NCBI GenBank assembly: GCA_008973525.1
Contig: WACJ01000078.1
Coordinates: 1 to 64,000, forward strand
From: Stenopsyche tienmushanensis
Lineage: Eukaryota; Arthropoda; Insecta; Trichoptera; Stenopsychidae
Reading direction: 5' to 3'
DNA: 64,000 nt
Shown: positions 22,690-40,470 of the stretch, piece after piece
How positions within the stretch are numbered: position 1 is the first letter of the stretch
Layout of the letters: each line of letters begins with the position of its first letter
Translations under genes and position numbers: made by a program
The notes under the pieces: generated by a model
Databases searched by the model: none
What the model was told of the DNA's origin: nothing
Seen by the model: only the letters and a program-made list of their open reading frames with translations

Positions 22690-23640
22690 TAGGATGATCG
22701 CGTATTTGCGAGCGAATTCCAATGATTCAGAAAGAGCACTTTTGTACGTTGAGCTCGGAGAGAAACAGAGACGGATAAAATGTAACGCAGTTCGTTAACT
22801 GTGCATGGGAGACAGAGACGGAAAGCTTCCTGCGTACATCGCACGATTGTATAGATCGTTAAGCTGTTGAGGAGCATCGACATACATGTATGTCCGAATT
22901 CTCATGTCCCAAAAAGAGCACTCTTGCTCATTGAAGCTCGGAGACAGACAGAGAAAGAGAGAACTTAGCGCAGTTCGGAAGACCGAGACGGAGAGCTTCT
23001 CGCATGCATCGCATGATTGTATAGATCGTTAAGCCCAAATTTATCGACTTATAATGATTTCGATTTCAAATGTGTTATTTGTTTACACAAAGAAATGACC
23101 GAATATTGTATGTTATCGAGAGTGTTTGTTTATTTAACTGCTTGCCGTTCTTCTCTGCGTGTTGAATGAGTCTTTGTTCAATTATCATTTCCTTCTAAAG
23201 GAGGAGCAATTGAATCGATTTTTTGTGCATTGTTTATGTAAAGACATGACGTGGTCTTGTATTCACTATCAAGTGTTCATTTACAATTGACTCTGCCTCG
23301 AATTGAAGATTGTCTTACGCTGATTAGGAGCTGACAGAAAGTAATCGGCGTAAAGCGATTATGACATCAACGACTTCATTGATTTTAAATTTGCTCGCTC
23401 CTCAACAGGTTAACTTAAATTTATCGACCAATATTGATGTGTGAATGATATAATTAATCGATTTTAGGTGTATTGTTTATGTTTACTTAGTTTACGATAC
23501 CACACAATATTTGGTCGTTTCTTTGCGCAAACAAATAACACACTTGAAATCGAAATCATTATTCAAATCATTATCAAGTTCTTTCTGTCTCTGTCTGTCT
23601 CCGAGCTTCAATATACAAGAGTGCTCTTTCTGAATAGTGG
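22690..23640. repeat. Repeat cluster: two direct copies and one inverse copy
   Basis: A unit with GAAAGAGCACTCTTG and GAAGCTCGGAGACAGACAGA occurs near 22725 (diverged), at 22911-22966, and in reverse complement at 23576-23633. Flanking ATGATTTCGATTTCAAATGT (about 23050) is also inverted near 23545. The outer copies can fold on each other across about 600 bp. Confidence 0.7.
23100..23420 (+). repeat. Dispersed repeat shared with 46300-46665 (inverse)
   Basis: TGAATGAGTCTTTGTTCAAT, AATTGACTCTGCCTCGAATT and GCGATTATGACATCAACGAC recur, complemented, at 46640-46340. No coding signal. Confidence 0.7.
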
Positions 23641-24164
23641 AGGGGGCTACGGAGGGTCCCCGATAGTACTCCCGTAGGGGTTAATGCGTCACTATTTATC
23701 CCGTGCGTTGTAATATCGCATCGCTATTCCTTCTGTTTACGCTCCGACTATCGAATTTGGGCCTCGTGTGAGAAACAAAACCGATTCATGTTGGCCGACG
23801 AGAGTGTTAAATATAAGCTTCATGCGCGCTACTGCGGTTCTGACAGATAAGTGGATTTGTACGGATGATAAGTGGCGGACAAGCAAATATAGCATCTACA
23901 ACTATGAAGATTTTAAATTAGCTCACTACTCAAAGGGTTAATGCGGGTACTCAAGCGCTGCAGAGGGCTTATGAACAATCAGCAAAGCCGTAACTAGAGT
24001 ATGAAGCGCCCGTGGCAAGTATCTAAAACGCCCCCCCCCCTCGCCGCCTAAATTAATCAATATTATTATAAATACGATACATTAAATACTATTATAATGT
24101 ATGTTTTAAAAAAATGCACAAAAATAGTCCCAAAAGTACCCGACTTAACGTATAGATGGCAGCT

Positions 24165-24245
24165 ACTGGTTTGTATGCTCAATTGGTCCGCTTTTCGGAT
24201 CGCTGATATGACGAATGAGCGGCTCGCGATCCAAGAAAAAGTTTA
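24165..24245 (+). repeat. Short copy of the 24940-25030 repeat
   Basis: GTTTGTATGCTCAATTGGTC and TCCGCTTTTCGGATCGCTG match the repeat 800 bp to the right. Confidence 0.55.
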
Positions 24246-24309
24246 TTTAATCTACTTTTGTGTAATCGTATTCGCTTAATTTAAATATTTAGAGCAGTTT
24301 TAGTGTAAA

Positions 24310-24700
24310 TTCAAGAATAAATAAAGAAAACGAAAATCGACCAAGTGAGGTGACCACGCCAAAAATGCTGAAGAAAATCCACAAAATGGTATTGGATGAC
24401 TTCGATTAAAAATACGCGAGCTAGCAGACACAGTAGGCATTTTAAAATGTGTTTTACATTGCACATTGACTGAAAATGTAGACATGATAAAGCTGTGCGC
24501 AAGATGAGTGCCGCATTTGCTCACAATGAAACAAAAACAGCGTCATGAGGATGTTTCAATCGAGTGTTTCACAGCAATAAAGCTGAGGTTTCGCGTCGAT
24601 TCATAGCTATGGATGAAACATGGGTCCATCACTTCACACGTGAGACAAAATAATATGGGGAACCTCCACCACCCCGAGCCGTTTATTGATCCAGCTATTC
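24310..24700 (+). pseudogene. Mariner transposase fragment
   Basis: On the + strand: PSEVTTPKMLKKIHKMVLDD, and further on HSNKAEVSRRFIAMDETWVH followed by HFTRETK. This is the mariner pattern LRRFI.MDETWIHHFTPETK with the first catalytic Asp. It is broken by stops. Confidence 0.8.
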
Positions 24701-24799
24701 AGGATCATACCAGCCTACTCAATAAAAGTGCACAGCAAGGTGCAAAACCTGAATCTAATAACCATGTCCGCGAGGATTCGCTCATTCTCAACTTCGAAT

Positions 24800-25150
24800 G
24801 ACCAGTATGTAAGTTTTATGGGTAGAGGGAAGTCTACTCTCGCTCACAACCTCATTTGGCGCAAGCCACCTATGTAAATTAGTCTTTTGAGAGACTTCCG
24901 TGATCATATTATACGCATTTATCAACGAAAATTTCGCAAAACGCCCTTAAAGAGGACGGAGTTGCCACAATGTTTGTATGCTCAATCGGTCCGCTTTTCG
25001 GACCGCTGAATGAACGGCTCGCGATTGGATGCCATACCTGAACACATCGATAACAAAGACAAGAGGGATTAGACAACTTAGTGTATATTATAAAAACGGA
25101 CAGAGTCAATCAGTGTTGATGCATGTAAAGTAGAATGGTTGAGTAAAATA
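24800..25150 (+). repeat. Dispersed repeat copy
   Basis: Starts near TTTTATGGGTAGAGG and ends AAGTAGAATGGTTGAG. Copies are at 8470-8800 (inverse) and 27840-28160. The family is unknown. Confidence 0.6.
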
Positions 25151-25189
25151 AAAACCATGTGGAACTCTCGGACATTGGCATACAAAATC

Positions 25190-25290
25190 TGGTGCCCCGA
25201 CTACAGAAATATCTCAAATTCAGATGCAGAAATCCTGTGAATTTCAATTTTTCGATCCTACATAAATCTTGTGACCTTACTTTATGTATG
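25190..25290 (+). repeat. Mariner end-like sequence
   Basis: CATACAAAATCTGGTGCCCC and TTGTGACCTTACTTTATG match 32185-32345, which ends GTAACCTTACTTTCTGG. The 3' end matches the terminal sequence at 6800. Confidence 0.45.
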
Positions 25291-25815
25291 GCCCGTAAAA
25301 ATTAATACAATCGCCAGTTAATATTTTGTCACCTTCGAACCGGATGAAGGCGTTGAGTATGTTGCTGAACGTTTCGCACACTAATTAAAAATCACCTTTG
25401 AACCATCCATTCTGTGAAAAAAAAACAATTCATATGTTGAAGTATTGATATAATTCATTTCTTCCTGGACTCTTATTATAAGGACTCATTAATTTAAATC
25501 GAATTTTTTGATTATTTTCACCGTGCCAATTAATTTTGCAAAATTTATTAAAATTTCGTTAGTAAATAATTAAATTACCGCCAGTCACTCATTAATCCTC
25601 TCTTATCTAAATTTTGCTATTCGAGTAATGTTATCTCAATTTTACCACATGTAACAGACAATGAGAAACCAACGCATAAAAACACTTTCGATAGCAGACA
25701 TGGCACTCAATCACCTAAAAAATATAATATTAAATTAATAATGAAAGTTACATCCTTGTTCTTGATATAAGATATTTTGAATTAAACGCGTTTATTCATT
25801 AATTATCAACTCATT
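25291..25815. other. No gene recognised
   Basis: AT-rich spacer. Confidence 0.5.
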
Positions 25816-25819
25816 GAAT

Positions 25820-25985
25820 AACAGGTGACACGCAGGAGACGGGAGTGGTGAGGAGTCGTCGGATAACCTTGGCTGCGGAAGGACGTCCTTCCCGCCGCCA
25901 AATTTCTCGTGTTTAATAAAGAAGCTATCTAAGACGTAAGTCTTTCTATTCGACGCCCGTCCACCTCCATCCCAATGAACGTGTG
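25820..25985 (+). repeat. Palindrome-bearing dispersed repeat, copy 4
   Basis: GTGACACGCAGGAGACGGGA, GGATAACCTTGGCTGCGGAA with the palindrome 25871-25899, and GACGCCCGTCCACCTCCATC match copies 2 and 3. Confidence 0.7.
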
Positions 25986-26840
25986 GAAGCGGGATGCAGC
26001 CCATGATCAAATTATGACCCAAACAATTATTTTATAGCAACTCGCTGCTTCAAATAATCTTCGATCGACTTTTTCTTAAATCAAACACACTTGTTTTGTT
26101 TGTTGACAAAATCGTGAATATTTTTTTATCGCCGCATAAATTAATATTTTACTTTTTTGGGCTGTAAAAATTAATCTATATTACTATAAGCGTATTGACT
26201 CTTATCTATTGTTTGTTGCGTTTTACTGAGTATTTATAGTAAATTGGACACGATAAAGAAATCGCAGGAGAAATCTATTCGTCGGCAGACTTTGGCTTTC
26301 AGCGTAAATATTGTTGAATAATTTATGGATCTATAAAGAGACATTATGAAAGCTATTGAATCACATTTTTCGCTTGAATAAAAATAACACGTTGAGCTTG
26401 AGTCTAAATGTATTTATGACAATTTCTATGTTGAAAAATATCATATTTGCACGTCTTGTACGAAAGCGAATTAATAATCCAGTTCAGAAAGGCAGGATAA
26501 TTGCAATGATACATCTTTTCCCACTGTATTAATAGACGTTTGGGTCGTATAATAATATTCCTTTATCATTATCATCATCCTTGTACGCTCAATATTGACT
26601 CATTTTCTCACAAGGGTTAAAATCATATTTAGGGTTATGTTTTCCCGCCTTTTTGAATTTGATAACGGAAAAGATCTCTTTTATAAAAACACCCTTCCAG
26701 TTTGACTACTTCAAAACGATGCAAAAGACAGCAGAAGATTATTTCAGTCTTTGTGCAATCCTTCAGTTGCCATCTTCTGTTTCTAATAGTACAAAATCAT
26801 TCTTGTCTGAACACTTCAGTGCCGACTAATGAAACTGGAT
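25986..26840. other. No gene recognised
   Basis: AT-rich spacer. Confidence 0.5.
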
Positions 26841-26844
26841 CAAA

Positions 26845-27280
26845 TGGGGTATCTTATTTTCCTACATAGTTGCCTTCATTAGAAATACATTTATTCCGTC
26901 TGGTAGGAAGTTTTTTCATCCCGTCACTAAAGAAAAAAAATGGCTATGCATAAAACCAGTTGCGCACGTATTGTTCAACCGCAGCGTTGTCTTCGTTGCC
27001 CTCCTAATGCATCTATAAACATATAGTAGTCACATGGAGCAAAGTCTATAATGTAAGGTGGATGTTCAAGAGTCTTCCAGTATAATTGGTCGAGATACGG
27101 ATGCTGTACGTCCCTTTAAAATGTGATTTATCACTTTCGTTTACGATAAATCGAATAATTACGCGTTGCGCAACAGAAGATGCTACTTCTCGCTCACGCA
27201 TGGCTGCACTGAACGTATGTATTAGGGCTGTGTGTGAAGGTATTCCCTCTCCAAGCTTCTAAACACTGATTTCTTCGTGC
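26845..27280 (-). pseudogene. Mariner fragment, same family as 14268-14983
   Basis: Shares GGAGTATCTTATTTTTCTAC-type sequence (GGGGTATCTTATTTTCCTAC), GTAGTCACATG, TGTAAGGTGGATGTT and TACGCGTTGCGCAACAGAAG with the element at 14268, in the same orientation and order but with further deletions. Terminal repeats are absent. Confidence 0.75.
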
Positions 27281-27389
27281 CCAGGTGGGTGTTAGACTCC
27301 ACGATGCCCACCCATAAAACCCCCCGGGGGGAGGGGGGGGGGCTCTACGCTCGTGGGCAACAGTAGAAGTGCGCAAAAGCAGCCTCATC

Positions 27390-27490
27390 GGTTTGTTCAT
27401 CAAACGCTGCTGGAGCTACCCAGCTATAATGGGTTGGATACGTAGTACAAGGTGAGCCGCGTACAGTGGAATGTGGAACTGTTGATGAAA
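27390..27490 (+). repeat. Short repeat matching 31915-32015 (inverse)
   Basis: CATCAAACGCTGCTGGAGCT and AGTGGAATGTGGAACTG are the complement of sequence at about 32010 and 31925. Nature unknown. Confidence 0.5.
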
Positions 27491-27835
27491 AACGTGCCCG
27501 ATTATCAAGGAAATCATTTCATTATTTTAAATTCAATACGTTTACTGGCGAACTCGGTTATAACGAGCACCTTATGGCCGATAATAAATATACAAAACTG
27601 ATAGACTTACTTAATTCCAAAGCCGTAACGAGGATATGAAGTGCTTGTGGCAAGTATCTAACTTGCCCCCCCCCCCCCCTCCCGGAAATCGACACGTACA
27701 CGAACTAACGTATATATGGCGGTTGTAGTTTTTAAAAAATATTATGATAAAAAGTATCTGCCTTTTAAACCTTAAGTTTCAAGATTCTCAAGAAGAAGAA
27801 GGAAAAACTATCTAGATTTTGTATGATAAAATTAA
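27491..27835. other. Spacer with long C run
   Basis: A run of C near 27666-27680 follows GGCAAGTATCTAA, as it also does near 24015-24042, so the run belongs to a small repeat. No gene. Confidence 0.45.
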
Positions 27836-27839
27836 TAAA

Positions 27840-28160
27840 CTAGCTTCATAAATATATAATTTTTATGGGTAGACTTCCCCTAGACTCAATCGCGATCTCA
27901 TTTGGCGCAAGCCATCTATGTAAGTTAGTCTCTGAAGGGGCTTCCATGATCGTACAGAACGAAGAAGGCCCCGAATACGCATTTATCACTGAAAATGCTG
28001 CCAAAATTCCTAAAAGAGGACCGAGTGCCCACAGGGTCCGCTATTCGGACCGCTGATATTACGAATGAGCGCCTCGCGATTGGACTACATATCCGAACAT
28101 ATCTGATAACGAACTCATTACAAATCGAAGTTGTCCGAAAAAGACAGATCAGATGGGTGG
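27840..28160 (+). repeat. Dispersed repeat copy
   Basis: TTTTATGGGTAGACTTCCCC, TTTGGCGCAAGCCATCTATG and TCGGACCGCTGATATTACGA match 24820-25040. Confidence 0.6.
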
Positions 28161-30230
28161 TTTAAATTTTACAATCGGTCAAAAACATTGTTGACTTTAT
28201 TTATTGCTTTATTTATTTTCAACTGTAATTCCATTCGATGACTGGTTAAAGCCTCCAATTCCATTGCAAACGCTTCGCAGACACGTCATCCGACTGACAT
28301 CTTCAATCGTTGACAACATGTCTTAATTGATAACGTAAATATTATGTTTGGTGTTCTAGAATACATTGTAAATAACCACCTGTAAACCTTTTACTTCGAC
28401 CAACCTTGGCTTGGGCATATCTCGAATTGTTTGTAACTGAGTAAATTTTACGCACGCTTGCCATATACAAAGTTTGGCTATTTTTCCATATCGGTTGTTC
28501 GATGACCAAAAAAATATTGCATCATTCCAAAATCACCTTGGAATTCCTTTCTGTCATAAAGATCTGTATCACTGGATTGATCCTGAATATTTTTTCACAT
28601 GTCAATGAATAGCACATTTTCCTATTATCAGACTGCATTCCATAAGCTCAAGCTGATCAGTTTTTCATAAACAGTTTTAAGACAGTAATTCATTTACAAA
28701 ATTTTAAAAACATATTTCGACGCATATTTCATTTAGAATTTCGACATATGAGCATGTGCATATTCATAACGTGCCATTTGCACAGAATGCTTGTTATGTA
28801 TATTTGAAGAGCAAACAGTCGCAAAATGTTAGGTTGAATATTTTATTGCAGCTCATTTAAAGCATAAGAGTTTAAGTCTTACCTGTTGTCGTCGCAATGC
28901 CCTTTCAAAGCGTAGGCTTGAAGATCGCGTTGTTCGCACGCGAACCCGCTGTTGTATCCGTAACGATGATCCCGTCCGACGAGTCGGCTGCGATGAACGA
29001 CGGAAAACGTTTATGATTTCATTCGTTCGGTCATAGAAGTCGAAATGAGGCAACTTATCATTAAAATGTCGGCACAACGTATTTATTCAATCATCACACT
29101 GTTGAAGAACCAGTGACAAGCAAGCGAGCGTGTGGAGTGCGCAGCAAGCGGGTAATGGTCCACCCGAGGGTAGACGCTTTGTCGGAGCGTCTTTTTAAAC
29201 TCGAAGTTGGTCGAATTCTCAAACATCCGTTGGGGTCCAGAAGCGATGGAAGAACCTTCCCTCAATTTTTGCTTCGTGATTTATGAACTATTTTCAACGT
29301 TCTACATTCTCATTTTGATCATAAAAAATGAGCGCGAACACGCAAGATAATGCAATAAAGCCATAAAAAAGGGCCTAAATACCCCAATAACATCATAAAT
29401 ATTGAATCGTACTATTGTTCATAAATTTACGATATTCTGTAGTTAATCCCTTGCGGTAAAATGTGATATTTATGCTATTGTTACGTTGGATGAAAATATA
29501 CGTGAAGACGCTAATCTCAAGTCACGTGGTTTGAAAGTGAGATTAATAGCGATGCGCGCGCAACCGCAAACATGATGCGACCAACACGACAAAAAGTAAA
29601 TGGGTTGGGATCACAGATAGGGAACGAGATAGTTTTGGTCATGTTTGAAGAAGACTTGTCGTTGTTATCGCCATTGGAGTCTCGCAAGTGGGATCTCTCT
29701 CGTGTGTAAATTTTTAAAAATATAACACTCCTTTTGCTAAATATTTTTCACCTTTGAGCATCTCTTTTCTGGTTCAATATTTCAACGCCGATCCGAATCA
29801 AATATGTACAACAGTTGTGCCTGGAACTGTTTTAGGGCAGGGCCACCATTTATTCTCTTTGATATAAAATAGCGATTTCGAACGTTATATATATGATCAA
29901 CATACCTATCTAATACTCTCTATATAATTTTTTAACCGCACTTATCCTCGTTTATTTCGCCATAAGCCTCGATTTAAGTCACGGTTCTGATCCAACTGAT
30001 CCCTGTCTTTGGTGAAATACCTATTCCAATTTGGAAGCGTTTCATAAAAGGAACCGAACAATTAAAATAATGCAGTCCAATTCGTACAGCACTTAATAAT
30101 TAAATATGGAATCATTCCTAATAGGTGCTCACCGCCAAATGTGTTAAAATTTTATTTTATGGGGTTCTTTTTGGAAGTAATATTATAAAGGTTCCTGAGG
30201 TCGGGGGATTTTTTGACCGGGGGGCCATTT
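28161..30230. other. No gene recognised
   Basis: 28860-29270 is less AT-rich and has short basic open frames on the - strand, but no family can be named. Possibly an old repeat. Confidence 0.5.
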
Positions 30231-30234
30231 TGTT

Positions 30235-30600
30235 CAGTCATAGTAAATTCCTCCGATGGAAAGATCGTCGCGCGTTTCCGCCACCTCATGTTCGCACGGT
30301 CATTACTTTGCAGAATAATACCGCAACGAATATTAATCGGAAGCTTATGGTAGTGATGTGATGAGTCGACAATATGTCACGAAATGGATTATGTTGTTCA
30401 GAGAAGGCTCTACTGATACTCACCACAAATCAAGGAGTGGGAGACCATCAGTGATTTTTGACAAGTCGTCTGACGCTTGACGACCTTCGCGAAGAATTTC
30501 CTGACATTTCTTGGAAGTCTCCTTGGTGATATTTCTTCGAAAAAACTTGATTATAAGAAGTTGTATACGAGATGGATCCAATGCCCTACGCTGCTGTGCC
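30235..30600 (+). pseudogene. Mariner transposase N-terminal fragment
   Basis: RKLMVVMMSRQYVTKWIMLF followed by REGSTDTHHKSRSGRPS is the mariner helix-turn-helix region (ELVEVYGEDVMSRQ.VAKW..EF..GRTD.HD..RSGRPS). Then with frameshifts LTLDDLREEFPDIS and LDYKKLYTRWIQ match the second DNA-binding domain (SEKLGY.KLCARWVPK). It is interrupted on the right by R1 copy 2. Confidence 0.78.
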
Positions 30601-30624
30601 AACTGCCTTCGGAGTTATTTGTGT

Positions 30625-31610
30625 TTGCGAAGGGTGAAAATCTTCCAAATACACCAACATTCTTTACCCACTAAAACCCCCCTCTTCTTCTGCTGTCATC
30701 TATGATGGCAGCGATGTGTTCTTCTTGAACTCTTCCGTTATCAACTCAGCTCATAGGTGTCAGCTAGATGGAGATTTTTCCATTGGTTGTCTTCTCCTAC
30801 GTTTGGCATCCTCCTTCTGCTGCATAACACACTTTGTGTATTTACATCACCTATTCCATACCTTAGCATCTTTGAGCACCGAAGGAATCATATTGCTAGG
30901 TGAGAGCGTATTTGCTTCCAGCTCCTTGCGTAGAGTATCCCTTTCAACGCTTCATGCTGGACAGACGAATGTCATGTGTGCAGCATCGTCATTGCCTGCT
31001 CCAAAGTGATGCCATTCTAGGCCTGCCTCTTTTCCTATTTTATTAAGGTAGCTACCAAAGCAGCCATACCCAGTAAGGACCTGGGCCAAGTAGTAACAGA
31101 GTTGACCATCTTTCCTTCTGCTCCACTCTTCCAGGTCAGTGATCAGTCGGTATGTCCACCGACCATTTTTGTGGAGCTGTTCCATTGGGACTCCCACACT
31201 GCCATGGTGCTTTCTATGGTAGTCTACTTGGTTGTTCCTTTTTGGACAGCCTGTGTCTCTTTGGCGGTATGGCAGTCAGCACCAAAATAGCGTTCTAGCC
31301 ACTCGATCCACACCGCTTTTACGCTCTATCGTGGCCATGTTGAACCTGCCCCTTTTAACTTGTATTGGCGTACCGTACAACAACACTGAGTGCATTACTT
31401 CGTTGTAAAGCCTCCATCGGTTTGTTTTCGGGCATTCGATATTAGGCATCAACCTGGCAAAAGCCTCTGCGATGCTGGCCGCTTTCGCTGCCGCCTTCTC
31501 CGTATGTGTTGTGAAGCTGAGTTTATCGTCAATTTCTATCCCCACGTATCGGATGGATCGGAAAAGACGGATGGATCCCGACTGTCCTTTTGCTCTGCGC
31601 CCTCCAGAGG
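30625..31610 (-). pseudogene. R1-clade LINE, 3' part (copy 2)
   Basis: On the - strand 31545-31276: DDKLSFTTHTEKAAAKAASI, EAFARLMPNIECPKTNRWRL and YNEVMHSVLLYGTPIQVKRG, the thumb region after the catalytic centre. Then 31197-30952: CYYLAQVLTGYGCFGSYLNK and a following WHHFGAGNDDAAHMTFVCP, the R1 C-terminal Cys/His-type region with Cys losses. The 3' UTR (GGCAGCGATGTG) is shared with copies 1 and 3. No catalytic ADD remains. Confidence 0.8.
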
Positions 31611-32345
31611 AGGCGAGGTTTCCACAGGAAGACCAGCTATTCAGACCACGTGTTGGAGAAGGAAAGACGAGGTTAATCTTAGTTCAAAGGAATACTACCG
31701 TGGGTTCACTGCCACTACGAGTCCAAATTCAGTTTGAAAGGGGCTGCATCAGATGATGGACTGCACCCTTTTCCTCATGGTACTTGTATTGGTTCGGACA
31801 TTTGTAGTACGTAGTCACGAAGACGATTCGCTGTTCAAGCAGCCGAAAGCCGTTCTCCTCTATAGGCATCAGGCTGTTCAAGAGAGTGCCCAGAGTCCTC
31901 CTGCTCCTTCTGCAATCGGCAGTTCCACATTCCACTTTACGGGCAAACAGCAGAGAGTAAGCTGTGCACCCAACTCCTCTTAGCTGAGCTACCCCAGCAA
32001 CGTTTGATGAGCAAACCGACAAGGAGACCCACCAGGATTTTATGGATAGGCACCGTAGAATGAAACACCCATCCGGACAGGATGTATGAGCTTTTCTGAA
32101 CTCTTATCATGACGATGGAGCGTGTCACTACACCCCAGAATCTAAAAAGCCAAAAAGAGTTGGCGGCGGAGGTCTATGACACTAGCATACAAAATCTGGT
32201 GCTCCGATTACAGAAATGTTTTAATCTCGACGACGATTACCTTGAAAAATAGTTCGATATATTTGTGAAGTATCCTATGAATTTCAATTAAATACAAGCA
32301 TTTTTAGATCCTACAGAAATGTTTGTAACCTTACTTTCTGGATGA
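31611..32345. other. Repeat sequence of unknown type
   Basis: 31915-32015 recurs at 27390-27490 in inverse orientation, and 32185-32345 resembles a mariner end. Open frames have no recognised domain. Confidence 0.4.
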
Positions 32346-33550
32346 GCCATATCTGTACTGCATGTTGAATAGATGAATATGATCATGAATCATCTAGAAA
32401 TAGCGTAGTAGATAATTAACAACATAGTTTTTCTTTTAATCTCAAATCAAAATCATGTTTTTCTCTCGTAATGTTGATAAACATGTAGACACGCTGAATT
32501 CCATCACTTTCAATATATTGATATGTAATTTATCTGTCTTCTTTGTCAAATTTATATCATCCAAAACACATTTGGATTTCAAGGTGATTTCATCACTGAA
32601 ATAGAATATTTTACGAGCATCATAATTTGCACATGTGCTTCCACAAAAAAAATGCCTATCCTTCAGCGTATCTTACATTACATGTACGAGAACCCTTTTG
32701 ACGTGCAAAATGATTGCAAGGACTCTCCGAAAATCCGGGGCAAAAATGATCATGAAGATAAAATAAAGCAGCTTCGTGATTAATTCGATTGAAAACAAAC
32801 GAGCAGTTGAAAATTCCAAGGCAAAATTGCAAAAAGTGAGTGTACCCTGATGCTGTAGGAGTAAATTTCACATGATCCCGTATAATTTTAGCTCGTGTCC
32901 CGTGCTCTGACGTAGGCTCCACGTCATTTGTTTCGGTTCTTGGGATATGAAATTCAATACTTCGTGCTGATGATAGTGTCTTTATCCCATTGATCTGCCA
33001 AGTCTTCTATCAAGCATCTTATCGGGAAGGTCGTGTAAAGCGCGAAAAACTTTCTCTAGTCACGCTCTCTCAGATTTATATAGCCCTAAGCGAAACATGA
33101 TTTGATTACTCCTAGTGAAGATTAAACTTTTTTTTTCCGAGTTTTCATGTGTAACTTATGTATTTCTGCAGAAAGACCTTCGTTTAGAATCAATTTGAGA
33201 CATCTTTTGCTGAGATCTATTTTTCTTACTATCGTAGCAATCGTCATATGGAGTAGGTATTATTCCTTTTGTACAACTTTGGTTTACACACGGATTAACT
33301 GACATTAATTTAAGCACAGGCATGTGGGTTCGTAGGAACGTCCCTCCTGTTTGTACATTTATTTTGATCTTCATCGAGTTCTACTATCTTGAGTTCTCAA
33401 CTTTTTTTTAGATCATATAAAATTTAAGGTGAAGGCTTGTGCTTTTTTTTCCTTCGAAAAAGCTTATTTCATACTCACATTATGTTACATTGTAATTGAC
33501 CTGTAATTTCTAATCCAAAAATAACACTGTAATTTCTGTTCGGTTTCTAG
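32346..33550. other. Upstream of DHX38 visible exons, probably intron
   Basis: The first visible DHX38 exon begins in mid-domain, so this must be intron. I found no exon encoding the DEAH box here. Confidence 0.6.
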
Positions 33551-38598
<5,048 letters not shown>

Positions 38599-38735
38599 TT
38601 TACGCATACTAGAATCTTATTCCTTATTTTTCCATTATGAAATTAATTCTTAATTTATAATATATATGTTTCTTTAATAATTTGACATTGTTTTTCTTAA
38701 AAATGTGGTAAACTAAATTATTTTAAAAGAAGTCA

Positions 38736-38741
38736 AATAAA
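38736..38741 (+). promoter_or_regulatory. Probable DHX38 polyadenylation signal
   Basis: An AATAAA hexamer lies 138 bp after the stop codon of the helicase gene, within an AT-rich 3' UTR. It is the first clear hexamer after the stop; the cleavage site is not determinable. Confidence 0.6.
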
Positions 38742-38749
38742 CTGTGTAA

Positions 38750-39355
38750 TATTTTAATGTATTAACATATTTCCAAACTTTTAGTTAAAACTCATTAGCA
38801 CTCGATTGCTGTCGACGTTTTCATTCTCCATTAAAATTAAACAGATGTTTTATGACTACGTGTTTACAAATAGATGATTGAAGTCCTAACAATTTATTTT
38901 ATTCATTGCTGGAATATGATATCATTCTTGTGGAGCTATAAACCATCCCCTGCAGAACAAGGACCTATTCAATATCCGTTCATAGGAAGGGGCCCACATC
39001 CATTTTGTCTGCATCATACATTCATCTCCTCGTTTGCTTGATATTAAAGGTTTCATTATTTTATTATTTCTTAGAGTTTCATTTAGAACGCTCACCCAAT
39101 AGGTTACCTGGATGAACATATTGCAGGGCGCTTTCGCAATTATCTCAATGGTGAATGTGGGGGGGGTTTATATTGAGTGAGCATATATACATAAATAAGT
39201 AATATTTATTTGTTGTAGTAGCTAGAAGAACCCATTAGAATTTTATAACTGTGAAATAAGAATGTGGAACATTTTATAAATATGCTAAGTATGAATAAAT
39301 ACCATGCCGTAGCTGATTTGAATAGGAGTAAATAACATTTCGTTAGAAAAATATA
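38750..39355. other. Intergenic AT-rich sequence
   Basis: Downstream of the helicase gene. No gene or clear repeat recognised. A run of G lies near 39160. Confidence 0.5.
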
Positions 39356-39359
39356 TGAA

Positions 39360-39660
39360 CAATAGACATCATCTCATAACTGTAAGAGTCGTCTGTCGTT
39401 TGTCCGTTTCGTATACACTCCTATACCATTCACCCGATTGCTATGAAACTTTTTGGAGTTGTTGTGTGCACACCATCAAAGGTTTTTGAATTAGCACAGC
39501 CATTGTTTGGGCCATGTTGGCGCATATTAATCTGGTAAGAAAGGATGAGTCGGTATTCGAGGCGAGAGCGAATGCACGCATGTTTTTGGGTCCTAGTCCT
39601 TCAGCCTGCTTAAATGTTACCCACAGCAATACACCGCATAACTCTACTGCTGCATTTTTT
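39360..39660 (+). mobile_element. Helitron-like non-autonomous fragment
   Basis: Shares the segments TTCACCCGATTGCTATGAAA, CGAGAGCGAATGCACGCATG and GGTCCTAGTCCTTCAGCC with the short Helitrons at 944-1276 and 18520-18809, in inverse orientation to those. The CTAG terminus was not found. Confidence 0.5.
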
Positions 39661-39664
39661 TTCA

Positions 39665-40470
39665 AATACTTGCTAGTATCTTATAAAAATGGTCAGAGAC
39701 AACCAATATTGATTCATGTTAAGTAGAATGGCCAAGGAAAGTAAAAACTACGTGCAACTTTCAACTGGGTCGGTATCCTGTGTTTTACACCCAGACATTA
39801 CATGTAAGCTCACATGGGAATCGCACACCGCTTTGATGCTAAAATCAATGCATTTAACAAGCTGTTGTGTTGACCCTGCCTGACATGCATAGGTTAAGCA
39901 GCCTTCGTTGCCGCGTCGGTCTTTTTTTCTATTTATTCTTGATTTAACGGTGGAGATCCGGCGCAAACGTTGACCAAACAAAAGGGTGCGACAGGTAGCG
40001 TGGTACGGTGGTAAATATATTATAGCGACGGGTTAATGGCGCTGGATTCTGGGGTTGAGAAATCCAGAATCCAGCGCCGCTCCGAGGAGAACCTTCTCGC
40101 CCGAAGTCCAAGCCAAGAAGAAAGACAAAAGGCCCCAGTGAGGGCGCGGACCCTTATACACAATAGCGTCTTTGGAATTAAAAAAAACTCATTTCGTCAA
40201 TTTTCTAGGTTGAAAACATCCCGGCCGCATTCCATTCTCAATGTTTTATTTAGAAAGCAGGGCTGAAGGTCCATTGCTCGGCATGTAATTGTTCTAAAAT
40301 TGTCGTTATTCGAATATTTAACAATGACCAGACGCTATGTATTTAAGGATCCACCACTAATACAAAATTCTCGTTGCTATGTACTTCCTTCCACACAAAA
40401 GAGCATTAATCAGAAACTAAATGTTTCCCATGAAAATCAACATAGCATAATGTTCATTCATAGTATTTAA
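39665..40470. other. Repeat scrap and intergenic sequence
   Basis: 39690-39745 (AATGGTCAGAGACAACC through AAGTAGAATGG) matches one end of the dispersed repeat seen at 25090-25140. The remainder, including ORF 40036-40266, has no recognisable family. Confidence 0.4.

Noticed and set aside
28853..29265. Two adjacent basic - strand open frames as a host gene
   Set aside because: Arg-rich translation without family features or splice signals.
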